This document shows positions 47,423 to 56,220 of a stretch of DNA of 64,000 nt, in pieces. Position numbers and translations under genes: made by a program. The notes beneath the pieces are model-generated. The model was not told the origin of the DNA. It did not search any database and was given only the letters and a program-made list of their open reading frames with translations. This DNA is from Eoetvoesiella caeni (GTDB lineage: Bacteria > Pseudomonadota > Gammaproteobacteria > Burkholderiales > Burkholderiaceae_B). The stretch spans positions 186,001 through 250,000 of the forward strand of contig NZ_QNRQ01000001.1 in assembly GCF_003315175.1 (NCBI RefSeq), in the 5' to 3' direction. Numbering within the stretch: the first letter of the stretch is position 1; every line of letters begins with the position of its first letter.

Positions 47423-48583
47423 ATGATCAAGCTAAAGTATGCAGCCGTCCTCGCACTGCTTTTGGGTGCGGCATCAGCCCATGCGGACATTAATGTGGGG
47501 GTTGTACTGTCCACTACCGGACCCGCCACATCGCTGGGCATATACGAAAGGAACGGCGTTCAGTTGGGCGCAAAAACCATCGCCGGACAAAAGGTAAATT
47601 ATATTTTTCTGGACGATACATCGGACGCCACCGTCGCCGTGAAGAGTGTCAGAAAGCTGATGTCCGAGGACAAGGTCGACGTTATTATCGGTCCAACCAT
47701 TACCCCGGCCGCGATAGCAATCATCCCGGTCGTCGCCGAAGGAAGCACGCCGAATATCAGCCAGGGTCCAACCAATTCGCTAGTTCAGCCTATGGATGCC
47801 CAACGCCGATGGGTATTTAAGACCACGACCAACGACGAGCACGAAGCAGCACCCCTGTTCAAGGACATGCGCAAAAAGGGTATCCAGAACCTGGCCTACA
47901 TTGGATTCTCCGACGGCTATGGCGATCAATGGGACAAGCTGGTTCAGCGTTATACGCCGGCCCAGGACGGAGCTCCCGCCATAAATGTCGTCGCCAAAGA
48001 GCGCTACGCCCGGCAAGACACCTCAGTGACCGCCCAGGTCATAAAAATGCTGTCGAAGAATCCCGATGCAATTCTGATCGCCGGATCGGGCGCCGGCGCG
48101 TCGACGCCGCTTCTGGAATTGCGCAAACGCGGCTACACAAAGGATATTTACGTGACCCTGGGCGCCACATTCGGCGAATTCCTCAAACTTTCGGGCTCTG
48201 CAGCTGAAGGCATTTATGCACCGTTCGCGGCAGTAATGGGCGTAGATCAAATTCCCGACTCGTACGAAGCCAAGAAAAGCGCAGAACAATTCGTCTCGAT
48301 GTATGACGCGAAATACGGCAAGGGCGCGTCCAATATTTTTGCCGCAGGAGGCTGGGACGCGACCAAGTTGATCGAAGCCGCCGCTCCCGTCGCACTAAAA
48401 AAGGCCAAGCCCGGCACGCCCGAATTCAGGGCTGCGCTACGCGACGCCATCGAAAACACCCACAATCTGGACGGCGCACGGGGCCGGTACAACATGACCA
48501 CGACGGATCATGCTGGGCTCGATACCAATGCGCTGATGCTGGGACAATTCCGGGAAGGCCGTTGGATGCTGGTCAAACCATAA
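47423..48583 (+). CDS. LivK-type periplasmic binding protein (orphan)
   Basis: The 386-residue protein has a signal peptide (about 1-22) and the branched-chain amino acid-type periplasmic binding fold (INVGVVLSTTGPATSLGIYERNGV, VIIGPTITPAAIAI, GWDATKLIEAA). Proteins of this group often bind aromatic acids such as benzoate or hydroxybenzoates. No permease or ATPase genes accompany it, so it either uses a transporter encoded elsewhere or works as a receptor. A strong AAAGGAG precedes the ATG. It ends the plus-strand arm of the cluster. Confidence 0.9.
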   Translation: MIKLKYAAVLALLLGAASAHADINVGVVLSTTGPATSLGIYERNGVQLGAKTIAGQKVNYIFLDDTSDATVAVKSVRKLMSEDKVDVIIGPTITPAAIAIIPVVAEGSTPNISQGPTNSLVQPMDAQRRWVFKTTTNDEHEAAPLFKDMRKKGIQNLAYIGFSDGYGDQWDKLVQRYTPAQDGAPAINVVAKERYARQDTSVTAQVIKMLSKNPDAILIAGSGAGASTPLLELRKRGYTKDIYVTLGATFGEFLKLSGSAAEGIYAPFAAVMGVDQIPDSYEAKKSAEQFVSMYDAKYGKGASNIFAAGGWDATKLIEAAAPVALKKAKPGTPEFRAALRDAIENTHNLDGARGRYNMTTTDHAGLDTNALMLGQFREGRWMLVKP

Positions 48584-48646
48584 TCCGGACACCTCCGCAG
48601 CACCGGCTTTACCGGCGCAACACTACGGCGCGCCAACAGCATCTGA

Positions 48647-48669
48647 CCGACCCGGCACGTCCGGGCCGG
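48647..48669. terminator. GC-rich hairpin between convergent LivK and rlmD genes
   Basis: CCG-A-CCCGG and CCGGG-C-CGG form a short stem around CACGT in the convergent intergenic space. No U run follows on either strand, so it is a weak terminator candidate. Confidence 0.3.
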
Positions 48670-48705
48670 CCATGATGCACATCAATGAGAACCGGCTTCG
48701 AAAGC

Positions 48706-50013
48706 CTATTCGAATACTGCTATCGACTCCACGTGGCCGGTATGCGGGAACATATTGATGACGCCGGCCGACATCATGCGGTAGCCGCCTTCGTGCACCA
48801 GGATGCCCGCATCGCGCGCCAGCGTGGCGGGGCTGCAGGAAACATACACAATGCGTTTGGGCCGTTCGTCCACAGCCAGGGCCGCCAAAGCGCGCGCCAC
48901 GGCTTCCGCCCCTTCGCGCGGAGGATCGATAAGAACTCGTTCGAACCGTCCCAGGTCGCGCAGCCATTGAACGTCGACTTCAAACAGGTTCAGCACCGCG
49001 AAACTGGTGCGCTCGCCCAGGCCGTTCTGGGTGGCTGCCTCATAAGCACGGTCGACCAGCGCCTTGCTGCCTTCAATGCCGACCACAGCGCGGGCACGCG
49101 TGGCCAGGGGCAGCGTAAAGTTGCCCAGGCCGCAAAACAGATCGGCAACACGGTCTTCGGGCTCGGCCTCCAGCAAAGATAGGGCCCTTGAAATAAGTGT
49201 GCGGTTGATGTCCTGGTTCACCTGCGTAAAGTCGGTAGGCCGATAAGGCATGCGCAAGCCGTATTCAGGTAGAAGATAAGCCAGCTTTTCAGCATCGCCT
49301 GCGTCCAGCGGGTGCACGGTGTCGGGACCCTTGGACTGCAGCCACCACGACACATTGTGCAATTGGCCGAAGGCGCGCAAAGCTTCAATGTCGGTCGTCG
49401 CCAAAGGATCGAGGTGGCGCAGCAGCAAGGCCGTCGTCGCGTCGCCCACCGCGACCTCTATCTGGGGAATGCTGTGCGGCTTGGCCAGGCCGTCCACCAG
49501 CTTGCGCAAGGGCACGAGCATGGCCGAAACATGCGCAGGCAGGACCAGGCATTCGGTCATGTCGGCCACATAGCTGCCGCGTTTCTCGCGAAAGCCCACC
49601 AGCGCCCCGCCCTTTTTATTGACAAAGCGCACCGACAGGCGGGCGCGATGGCGATAGCCCCACGCCGGCCCATGCAAAGGCGGCAAAATACGTGCTGGCT
49701 GCACTTTGCCGACATGCCCCAGGGCATCTTCCAGCACACGCTGCTTGATGGCCACTTGGGCGGCGGAATCCAGGTGCTGCATGGCGCAGCCACCGCACAC
49801 CCCGAAATTAGGACAAGGCGGATTGACGCGCTGCGACGACGCGGAAAGGATTTTTTCGGTCCTGGCCGTATCATACGAAGACTTGCGGCGTACGACGTTG
49901 GCCAACACTTGCTCGCCCGGCAAAGCGCCTTCGATGAATACGACTTTCCCGTCTCTGTGCGCCACGCCGCGCGCTTCCAGGTCGAGGGACTCGATATTGA
50001 ATACTTCCGACAT
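48706..50013 (-). CDS. rlmD: 23S rRNA (uracil-C5)-methyltransferase RlmD
   Basis: The 435-residue protein has an N-terminal TRAM-like beta domain, four [4Fe-4S] cysteines (C67, C73, C76 in [15 protein letters not shown] and C155), a SAM fold with [13 protein letters not shown], and the catalytic cysteine C393 in [12 protein letters not shown]. RlmD (RumA) methylates U1939 of 23S rRNA. The frame stays open to 50232 through the palindromic repeat, but the ATG at 50013 gives the family start [19 protein letters not shown], so the upstream part is not coding. Confidence 0.93.
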   Translation of the reverse strand: MSEVFNIESLDLEARGVAHRDGKVVFIEGALPGEQVLANVVRRKSSYDTARTEKILSASSQRVNPPCPNFGVCGGCAMQHLDSAAQVAIKQRVLEDALGHVGKVQPARILPPLHGPAWGYRHRARLSVRFVNKKGGALVGFREKRGSYVADMTECLVLPAHVSAMLVPLRKLVDGLAKPHSIPQIEVAVGDATTALLLRHLDPLATTDIEALRAFGQLHNVSWWLQSKGPDTVHPLDAGDAEKLAYLLPEYGLRMPYRPTDFTQVNQDINRTLISRALSLLEAEPEDRVADLFCGLGNFTLPLATRARAVVGIEGSKALVDRAYEAATQNGLGERTSFAVLNLFEVDVQWLRDLGRFERVLIDPPREGAEAVARALAALAVDERPKRIVYVSCSPATLARDAGILVHEGGYRMMSAGVINMFPHTGHVESIAVFE

Positions 50014-50128
50014 AAAAATCCATGCTTTCAAAAACAGATCAGGCACGAATTTTATGCTAATGGCGCAAGTCGAGTATTTTGAAGGGGAAATACCACTGCG
50101 CGGCTTGGTGCCCCCAAGGGCCAAAACA

Positions 50129-50208
50129 AACGCCCCGCTACTGAACTGCCCCCAAAAGGTTGGATGGGTGTCCAACTTCATGGGGTGCGCTTCATACAGC
50201 GGGGCGTT
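50129..50208. repeat. 80-bp imperfect palindrome with abutted IS3-family-like ends
   Basis: The core 50142-50194 (53 bp) starts TGAACTGCCCCCAAAAGG and ends with an inverted counterpart ending GGGGTGCGCTTCA, with TTGGA and TCCAA arms facing each other in the centre. These resemble the terminal inverted repeats of IS3/IS150-group elements placed tip-out with almost nothing between them. Flanks AACGCCCCGCT (50129-50139) and AGCGGGGCGTT (50198-50208) extend the hairpin. No transposase is left. It could be a MITE or an internally deleted element. Confidence 0.65.
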
Positions 50209-50254
50209 AAATGAAACGGCTGGCCCAGGCACCGGGATGCCGAGACGTTGCTAA

Positions 50255-50284
50255 CTAGACCTCGCGCCGAAGAGCGAGGCCTAG
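50255..50284 (-). terminator. Hairpin downstream of the Spy-like gene
   Basis: CTAGACCTCGC (50255-50265) and GCGAGGCCTAG (50274-50284) pair over 11 positions with one mismatch. It lies just past the 3' end of the minus-strand Spy-like gene. Only a weak T stretch follows, so it is a moderate terminator candidate. Confidence 0.5.
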
Positions 50285-50298
50285 CCGTCGGCCAATAA

Positions 50299-50955
50299 TC
50301 AGGAAGCCGATGTCTTGTTATCGGACTGGGTTTGCTCGGAGTGATGAGAACCTTTGTGCATGCGCTTCATTTCTTTCATGCGTTCGCCGCGCTGCGCTGC
50401 GCGTTCGCCAAGCAAGGTGGCGACCTTCTGCTGCTGGGCGGTATCCAGCGAATCCCATACCGCAAACCATTTGGCGGCAATCTGGTTGCGGGCCTCAAGC
50501 GCTTTGCCACGGGCTTCATCGGCTTGCTTCACGGCCGCATGCGGATCGATCTTGCCCGCCTTCAGTTGCTCGGCCCGGGCCTGGTGTTCGGCCTTCATGG
50601 ACTCGTAACGGCTTTTGCGCGCTTCTTTCTGTGCGGACTGGGCGTCGGCCAATAGCTTGGATTGAGCGTCGTTGAGACCCAGCGTCTGTACAGCCGCCTC
50701 GCTCAAGCCCCCGTAGCCCGGTATCATCATGGCAGCCTTCTGATGTTGATGGCGATGATGGCCGCGCATGGACTTGTCGGCGCGAGGAGCCGCGGCCTGA
50801 TCCGAAGACTGCGTCGTTGCAGTCTGCTCGGCCGCCGCGATCAGCAAGGGGCTGGGTTCGTTGACTGCCGCAGCCATGGCTGCGCCTTGCAGCGAAAACG
50901 CCGCGGCTAGAGCGGCAACTTTAAGCAGCAATGGGGATTTTGCGGTATTGGTCAT
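50299..50955 (-). CDS. Periplasmic Spy/CpxP-like protein, His-rich
   Basis: The 218-residue protein has a signal peptide (about 1-29) and a helical body rich in Ala, Lys, Glu and Gln with a degenerate LTxxQ-like repeat (LGLNDAQSKLLADAQ and LDTAQQQKVATLL), as in Spy/CpxP periplasmic chaperones. A His-rich patch (GHHRHQHQ, about 64-71) and another near the C terminus (HKGSHHSEQ) could bind metal. Spy-type proteins respond to envelope stress. The ATG has AAAGGA upstream, and the gene is single. Confidence 0.75.
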   Translation of the reverse strand: MTNTAKSPLLLKVAALAAAFSLQGAAMAAAVNEPSPLLIAAAEQTATTQSSDQAAAPRADKSMRGHHRHQHQKAAMMIPGYGGLSEAAVQTLGLNDAQSKLLADAQSAQKEARKSRYESMKAEHQARAEQLKAGKIDPHAAVKQADEARGKALEARNQIAAKWFAVWDSLDTAQQQKVATLLGERAAQRGERMKEMKRMHKGSHHSEQTQSDNKTSAS

Positions 50956-51070
50956 GATTCAGTCCTTTAAAAAGAGGAAACTCATTGTCGTCCTCTAGTG
51001 GTTTCGGATCTGTTTCAGCCATGGTAATTTGTTTTCAGTCGATTACAGAGCTGCCAACGGGATAAAAACG

Positions 51071-51850
51071 CTACGTTGCGTCCCAGGCAGCCATGTATTC
51101 CTTCCAGTGGGTCGCGTCGCTGGCCTGCAGCGTATCCCGCACCAGTTGTACCTCGGCGTCGTAGCCGGCCTGGTCCAGTTCGCCCTTTAGCAAACGGAAA
51201 CGGCAATAGACCAGCCAGGTGTTGACGACGTCGGTTTCGCAATACGCGCGCACTTCGTCGGCCTTGCCTTCGGACCAGGCCTTCCAGACCTGGCCGCCAT
51301 CCATGCCCAGTTTGCCCGGGAAACCGCAAAGCTTGGCCAGATCGTCAAGCGGCGCATTGGCCCGGCCGTTGTACTTGGCCAGTAGATCCATAAGGTCAAT
51401 ATGGCGGTTGTGGTAGCGGCTGATGTAATTGTTGTACTTGAAGTCGCGATCATCCTCGCCCGTATCCCAATAACGCGGCGCCTGAACGCCGTGGATAAGG
51501 CTGCGGTAGTGCAAAACCGGCAAATCGAAGCCTGAACCGTTCCAGCTGACCAGCCGGGGGGTATAGCGTTCGATAGTCTTGAAAAACCCCGCAATGAGGC
51601 TGGCCTCGGGATCTTCGGCCTGGCCCAGGGTCTTGACCCTGAAGCCGCTGTCGTCGCGAAACACGCAGCCGACGACGGCGATTTTATGCAGATGCAAAGG
51701 CAGGAAATCGGAACCATGCGACTCGCGTCGCGCTTCCAGCGCCGCCTCGATGACCTGGACATCGCTCATGCCCGGGTCGTAGTCTCCCAATCGGCGCAAG
51801 CCCGCGGCATCGGGAATGGTTTCAAGGTCGAAGACCAGCGTGGGAATCAT
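51071..51850 (-). CDS. Predicted 3'-5' exonuclease related to PolB exonuclease domains
   Basis: The 259-residue protein is a DEDDy-type ribonuclease H-like exonuclease: motif I VFDLETIP with D8 and E10, motif II SWNGSGFDLPVL, and motif III YCETDVVNTWLVY. It belongs to the group of stand-alone proteins related to the DNA polymerase B exonuclease domain; the DNA or RNA target is unknown. The ATG overlaps the nlpD stop by 4 nt, placing it in the surE-pcm-nlpD operon where rpoS is often found in other bacteria. Confidence 0.88.
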   Translation of the reverse strand: MIPTLVFDLETIPDAAGLRRLGDYDPGMSDVQVIEAALEARRESHGSDFLPLHLHKIAVVGCVFRDDSGFRVKTLGQAEDPEASLIAGFFKTIERYTPRLVSWNGSGFDLPVLHYRSLIHGVQAPRYWDTGEDDRDFKYNNYISRYHNRHIDLMDLLAKYNGRANAPLDDLAKLCGFPGKLGMDGGQVWKAWSEGKADEVRAYCETDVVNTWLVYCRFRLLKGELDQAGYDAEVQLVRDTLQASDATHWKEYMAAWDAT

Positions 51851-52650
51851 CGTGCCGGCAAATACGACAGGGGATTGACCGGAGTACCGCTGCGCCGGAT
51901 CTCGAAGTGCAAGCGCGGCGAGGTGGTGTCCGTTTGCCCTATGGCGGCAATCTTGGCGCCTTTTTGCACCGATTGCCCCGTCTTGACCAGCAGTTTCTGG
52001 TTATGCGCATACGCGGTAATAAAACCGCTGTCGTGGCCAAGCAAAATAAGATTGCCCAGACCCCGCACCCCATTGCCCGCATACATGACCTTGCCCGAGG
52101 CGGCGGCCACGACCGGATCGCCGACCGAACCGGCAATGTCTATGCCCTTGGTATTGGCATTGAAGCTTTGGATTATCTTGCCCGTGGCCGGCCAGCCCCA
52201 GGAAATGATGCTGGCATCTTTGGCGCGCGCAGCCGTGGTGGGCTCGGCCGCAGGTTCTGTAGCCGGCACCGGCGCAACCGGCGCCGTGGTTACCGGTGCG
52301 CTTACCGGCCCTGCCGCACCCGACAGGCGCAGCGACTGGCCCACGCGCAATTGTCCCGGATCGGTAATATTATTGAGGCGAACCAGGGTTCCGACCTCGA
52401 TATTGTGGGCCTGGGCTATCTTGTACAGCGTATCGCCCGGCTTGACGATATAAGTGCCTGTCGCAGGTACGCTGCTGGTTGCACCGCCGCCCGACATATC
52501 GGTAACCGGCGCCTGGGTCTGGCGCGAAGCGCAACCGGCCAGCACGGCCAGCGCAACGGCGGAAACCGCGAACCCTACCCGCCTTGCCGACTTAAGCCCG
52601 GGGCGATAAGCCGCTTGTGTAACGCTGGACCGGAACGTCCCTACCTGCAT
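51847..52650 (-). CDS. nlpD: NlpD-like LysM/LytM lipoprotein (amidase activator)
   Basis: The 267-residue lipoprotein has a signal ending LAGC (Cys about 40), a LysM peptidoglycan-binding domain (about 67-112, YIVKPGDTLYKIAQAHNIEVG), a Pro/Ala/Thr-rich linker, and a C-terminal LytM domain. The LytM zinc residues are lost: the expected HxxxD is KGIDIAG preceded by Asn/Thr, and the HLH motif is RLHFE. This is the degenerate NlpD/EnvC state, which activates peptidoglycan amidases at the septum rather than cutting itself. It follows pcm by 13 nt. Confidence 0.92.
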   Translation of the reverse strand: MQVGTFRSSVTQAAYRPGLKSARRVGFAVSAVALAVLAGCASRQTQAPVTDMSGGGATSSVPATGTYIVKPGDTLYKIAQAHNIEVGTLVRLNNITDPGQLRVGQSLRLSGAAGPVSAPVTTAPVAPVPATEPAAEPTTAARAKDASIISWGWPATGKIIQSFNANTKGIDIAGSVGDPVVAAASGKVMYAGNGVRGLGNLILLGHDSGFITAYAHNQKLLVKTGQSVQKGAKIAAIGQTDTTSPRLHFEIRRSGTPVNPLSYLPAR

Positions 52651-52663
52651 ATGATTCTCCTAA

Positions 52664-53482
52664 CTATAGCTGTGTACCGGCTCGTAAAGGGACGAAGCGA
52701 ACGGATTCAAGCTCTTCGCGATGCCATGCTGCAGGCCCCGTCCGCTCGATAAGAATCAGACGTTGCGCTGCGCCCCCTTCCGGCGCAATTAACCGACCCC
52801 CAACCGCAAGCTGCTCCAGCAGCGTCTGGGGAATTTTAATGCCTGCCGCCGCCACGACTATCGCATCGAAAGGCGCGACGCCCGGCAAACCCAACATTCC
52901 ATCGCCAAACGAGATGCGAACGCGGCTAACCAGCTTCAAGGCTCGCAAATGGTTGCGAGCCAGCTCGTAGAGACCGCGTATGCGTTCAATGGCATGCACC
53001 TCTTTGACAAACTGGGCCAGTACGGCGGCTTGATAGCCGCAGCCGGCCCCGACCTCCAAAACTTTAACAGGTACGCGATTTTCGCACACCGCTGAAATCA
53101 TACGTGCAACTACCCATGGTTGGGAAATCGTCTGGCCATGGCCTATGGGCAACGCGGCGTCTTCGTAGGCACGGCTTGCCAGGCCTTCGTCCACGAACAA
53201 ATGGCGCGGCACCGACATCATGGCGGCCAGCACGCGTTCGTCCTGAATGCCCTGGGCGCGCAAGCGTTGAATCATTTGAGCCCGCAAGCGATCGGAGTTC
53301 AGGCCCAGATTGCTTGAGTTTGCGGGGGTCGAAGCGGTCGGCACGGGGGCCGGCCTGGCCAGGCCGCCCAGACTGATGCGGGTATTGCTGTTGGCCGCGG
53401 AAAACCCCTGGCCTACGCCCGAGCGTCCGAAACGGTTGGGCGTGCCCGAAGAAAATGGGTAGCGATTGACAGGTTTGCTCAT
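52664..53482 (-). CDS. pcm: Protein-L-isoaspartate O-methyltransferase
   Basis: The 272-residue protein has the Pcm core [46 protein letters not shown] and the SAM loop [17 protein letters not shown]; it starts repair of isoaspartyl residues. The N-terminal 55 or so residues are a Pro/Ser/Gly-rich extension not found in the short enterobacterial Pcm. The frame is open far upstream across surE, but the ATG at 53482 overlaps the surE stop by 4 nt and is the likely start. Confidence 0.93.
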   Translation of the reverse strand: MSKPVNRYPFSSGTPNRFGRSGVGQGFSAANSNTRISLGGLARPAPVPTASTPANSSNLGLNSDRLRAQMIQRLRAQGIQDERVLAAMMSVPRHLFVDEGLASRAYEDAALPIGHGQTISQPWVVARMISAVCENRVPVKVLEVGAGCGYQAAVLAQFVKEVHAIERIRGLYELARNHLRALKLVSRVRISFGDGMLGLPGVAPFDAIVVAAAGIKIPQTLLEQLAVGGRLIAPEGGAAQRLILIERTGPAAWHREELESVRFVPLRAGTQL

Positions 53483-54222
53483 AGCGAACCCATCCAGACT
53501 TTTACATTTTGAAGCTGTTCGTAGTGAGTGAGATCGAGCCGCAGCGGCGTCACCGACACAAGATTTTGCGCGATCGCGCCAAAATCGGTATCGGCCGCCG
53601 AATCGGACACCATGCCGACCGGGCCTATCCAATACACTGGATCGCCATACGGTGTACTGCTTTTGACCACCGGTTCGGAAGGATGGCGCTTGCCCAGCCG
53701 GGTAACGGCCATGCCTTGCATTGCTTCGAAGGGCACGGCCGGAATATTGACATTGAGCAGAACCGACTGCAGCGGCTGTTCCAGTTGGCGCTCGACGATC
53801 TGGCGCGCGATGCGCGCTGCCGCATCCAGGTGTTCCCAGCCCTTTTTTACCAACGAAAACGCGATAGAAGGAATACCGAACAGAAAGCCTTCGGTGGCCG
53901 CGGCGACCGTGCCGGAATACAAGGTATCGTCGCCCATGTTGGCGCCGTTGTTGATGCCGGAAACCACCAGGTCCGGGCGGAAGTCCAGCAGGCCGGTCAA
54001 GGCAATGTGCACGCAGTCGGACGGCGTGCCATTGACGAAATAATAGCCGTTGGGCGCCTGCCTGACGGACAGCGGGCGATTGAGGGTCAGCGAATTGGAG
54101 GCGCCGCTGCAATTGGTTTCGGGTGCGACTATGGTCAGTTCGCCCAGGCCTTTCAATGCTCCGACCAGCGCCTCGATGCCCGAAGCGTTATAACCATCGT
54201 CGTTGGCCACCAGTATGCGCAT
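53479..54222 (-). CDS. surE: 5'/3'-nucleotidase SurE
   Basis: The 247-residue protein has the SurE metal motif [12 protein letters not shown] (D8, D9), the conserved Ser/Asn block GASNSLTL and [19 protein letters not shown]. SurE dephosphorylates nucleoside monophosphates and exopolyphosphate. AAGGG precedes the ATG. It is the first gene of the surE-pcm-nlpD-exonuclease operon, divergent from plsY over 108 bp. Confidence 0.96.
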   Translation of the reverse strand: MRILVANDDGYNASGIEALVGALKGLGELTIVAPETNCSGASNSLTLNRPLSVRQAPNGYYFVNGTPSDCVHIALTGLLDFRPDLVVSGINNGANMGDDTLYSGTVAAATEGFLFGIPSIAFSLVKKGWEHLDAAARIARQIVERQLEQPLQSVLLNVNIPAVPFEAMQGMAVTRLGKRHPSEPVVKSSTPYGDPVYWIGPVGMVSDSAADTDFGAIAQNLVSVTPLRLDLTHYEQLQNVKVWMGSL

Positions 54223-54330
54223 TGCCCTTCCATAATTTCAACTGAACGTAGCCAATTGTACCTGCTCGTTTTAGCGATTTGGCCGCCGCTCACGGTAGAA
54301 TCACACTGAATTATTGCGGAGTTCGCTTAC

Positions 54331-54984
54331 ATGTCATCGATAGCCCTGTCCTTATCTGGAATAGTCGCCATTTTATGCGCCTATTTGATCGGATCCATTC
54401 CGTTTGCCGTGCTGGTCAGCCGCGGCATGGGCTTGCAGGACCCCCGGACATTCGGCTCGAAAAACCCGGGCGCCACCAATGTGCTGCGCAGCGGCAACAA
54501 ATCGGCCGCCATCCTGACCTTGTGCGGCGACGCGGCCAAAGGATGGTTTGCCGTGTGGCTGGCCGAAAGCGTAGGTTTGCCCGATTTTATCGTGGCCCTG
54601 TGCGCCATTGCCGTATTTCTGGGCCACCTGTACCCGGTATTCCTCGGATTCAAAGGCGGCAAAGGCGTTGCCACCGCGCTGGGCGTCCTGCTGGCGCTGC
54701 AGCCCTGGCTGGCCCTTGCCACCGTCGCCACCTGGCTGATAGTAGCTTACGCCAGCCGCTATTCGTCGCTGGCCGCGATAGCCGCAGCCATCTTTACTCC
54801 GCTTTATTATTTGTTCGGCGGCAACGTCGCCTGGCCGTTCAGCCCGCTGATCTGCGCCGCGATCGTGGTGATCTGCGTTATTGTGTGTTTTCGCCACAAA
54901 GCCAATATCGCGCGGCTTCTGGTAGGCAAAGAAAGCCGCATCGGCGGGAAAAAAGCCGCAGGCCCCCACCGCAACGCCCACTAA
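54331..54984 (+). CDS. plsY: Glycerol-3-phosphate acyltransferase PlsY
   Basis: The 217-residue inner membrane protein has about five helices and the PlsY motifs [31 protein letters not shown] and [10 protein letters not shown]. It transfers acyl groups from acyl-phosphate to glycerol 3-phosphate, the first step of phospholipid synthesis. The ATG follows GGAG. A basic tail of about 20 residues ends the protein. It is convergent with tsaD. Confidence 0.96.
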   Translation: MSSIALSLSGIVAILCAYLIGSIPFAVLVSRGMGLQDPRTFGSKNPGATNVLRSGNKSAAILTLCGDAAKGWFAVWLAESVGLPDFIVALCAIAVFLGHLYPVFLGFKGGKGVATALGVLLALQPWLALATVATWLIVAYASRYSSLAAIAAAIFTPLYYLFGGNVAWPFSPLICAAIVVICVIVCFRHKANIARLLVGKESRIGGKKAAGPHRNAH

Positions 54985-55087
54985 TGCCGCTCGGGCCGCG
55001 CCGGGCACTGCCTTTTTGGCCGCGGCCCCGAATGCCAAGGTTTTTCAAGCGCGGCAACCTTGCCCCGCCTGGCTGGGGCGTGCGCCG

Positions 55088-56125
55088 CTAGACGCACACG
55101 TCCTGCAAATCCCAGCGTGGATGCACCGTAAAAGCATGGCTGTCGCCGGACAAGTCCGCCAGTCCCGCCTTTACGCGCTCGGCTGCCGCAAAAGCAATCA
55201 TGGCGCCATTGTCGGTACAAAATTCCAGCGGCGGAAAAAAAGCTTCACCGCCCAACCCTTTCATTGCCGCCTGCAACTTCGCGCGCAAATGGCGATTCGC
55301 GCCGACTCCGCCGGCTACGACCAGGCTCTTCAGGCCGGTTTGCTTCATCGCCTTGATCGCCTTGGCCGCCAGCACATCGACAATGGCGGCTTCGGTCGAG
55401 GCGGCCAGATCGGCTTGCTGTGTGGAATCCAGCGGTCCACTTTCTTTTTCAATGCTTTTCAAGCGCGTCAGCACCGCGGTCTTAAGGCCGCTGAAGCTGA
55501 AGTCCAGATCGCGGCTGTGCAACAGCGGACGCGGCAAATCGTAGCGCGCGGCATCGCCCTTTTCCGCCAGCAACGACAAAGCAGGGCCGCCCGGATAGCC
55601 CAACCCCATCAGCTTGGCCGTTTTATCGAACGCCTCGCCGGCCGCGTCGTCCAGGGTTTCACCCAGCAGTTCGTAGTGCCCTACGCCGTCGACCCGCATC
55701 AATTGGGTATGCCCGCCCGATACCAGCAAGGCCACGAAAGGAAACTCGGGACGCGGCTGCGCCAATAGGGGCGAAAGCAAATGCCCCTCCAGGTGATGGA
55801 TGGGTATGGCGGGTAGGCCGCGCGCCCAGGCAAAGGACTGCGCGACGCTGGCCCCTACAAGCAAGGCCCCCGCCAAGCCAGGACCGGCGGTATATGCCAC
55901 GGCGTCAATATCGCCCATGGCCAAGCCCGCTTTTTGCAGGACTTCTGCGGTTAGCGGAAGAATGCGCTGAATATGGTCGCGCGAAGCCAGCTCCGGCACG
56001 ACGCCGCCGTACTCGCGGTGCATTGCGATCTGGCTGTGCAAGGCGTGGGCAAGCAGCCCCCGCTCGGTACAGGCCACGGCGACCCCTGTTTCGTCGCAAG
56101 AACTTTCAAAACCGATAATAATCAT
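55088..56125 (-). CDS. tsaD: tRNA N6-adenosine threonylcarbamoyltransferase
   Basis: The 345-residue protein has the TsaD (Gcp/Kae1) motifs [17 protein letters not shown], the metal histidines H111 and H115 in [21 protein letters not shown] and the late [12 protein letters not shown]. With TsaB, TsaE and TsaC it makes t6A in ANN-decoding tRNAs. The frame is open nine codons further (to 56152), but MIIIG at 56125 is the family start. It is divergent from the purine permease gene over 95 bp. Confidence 0.96.
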   Translation of the reverse strand: MIIIGFESSCDETGVAVACTERGLLAHALHSQIAMHREYGGVVPELASRDHIQRILPLTAEVLQKAGLAMGDIDAVAYTAGPGLAGALLVGASVAQSFAWARGLPAIPIHHLEGHLLSPLLAQPRPEFPFVALLVSGGHTQLMRVDGVGHYELLGETLDDAAGEAFDKTAKLMGLGYPGGPALSLLAEKGDAARYDLPRPLLHSRDLDFSFSGLKTAVLTRLKSIEKESGPLDSTQQADLAASTEAAIVDVLAAKAIKAMKQTGLKSLVVAGGVGANRHLRAKLQAAMKGLGGEAFFPPLEFCTDNGAMIAFAAAERVKAGLADLSGDSHAFTVHPRWDLQDVCV

Positions 56126-56220
56126 GATGCATAAGTGTACAACTGGACACAAAACCGTCTTAGAATGGCACTCGGTTAAACAATAGATTGAAATAACTAA
56201 ATTAATCTTGGAGGCACTAG

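Noticed and set aside
50014-50232. Upstream extension of rlmD
   Set aside because: It runs through the IS-like palindrome and has no family similarity; the conserved start is at 50013.
56126-56220. Purine riboswitch before the permease gene
   Set aside because: I looked for a conserved purine aptamer and saw none; the gap is only 95 bp and also holds the divergent tsaD promoter.
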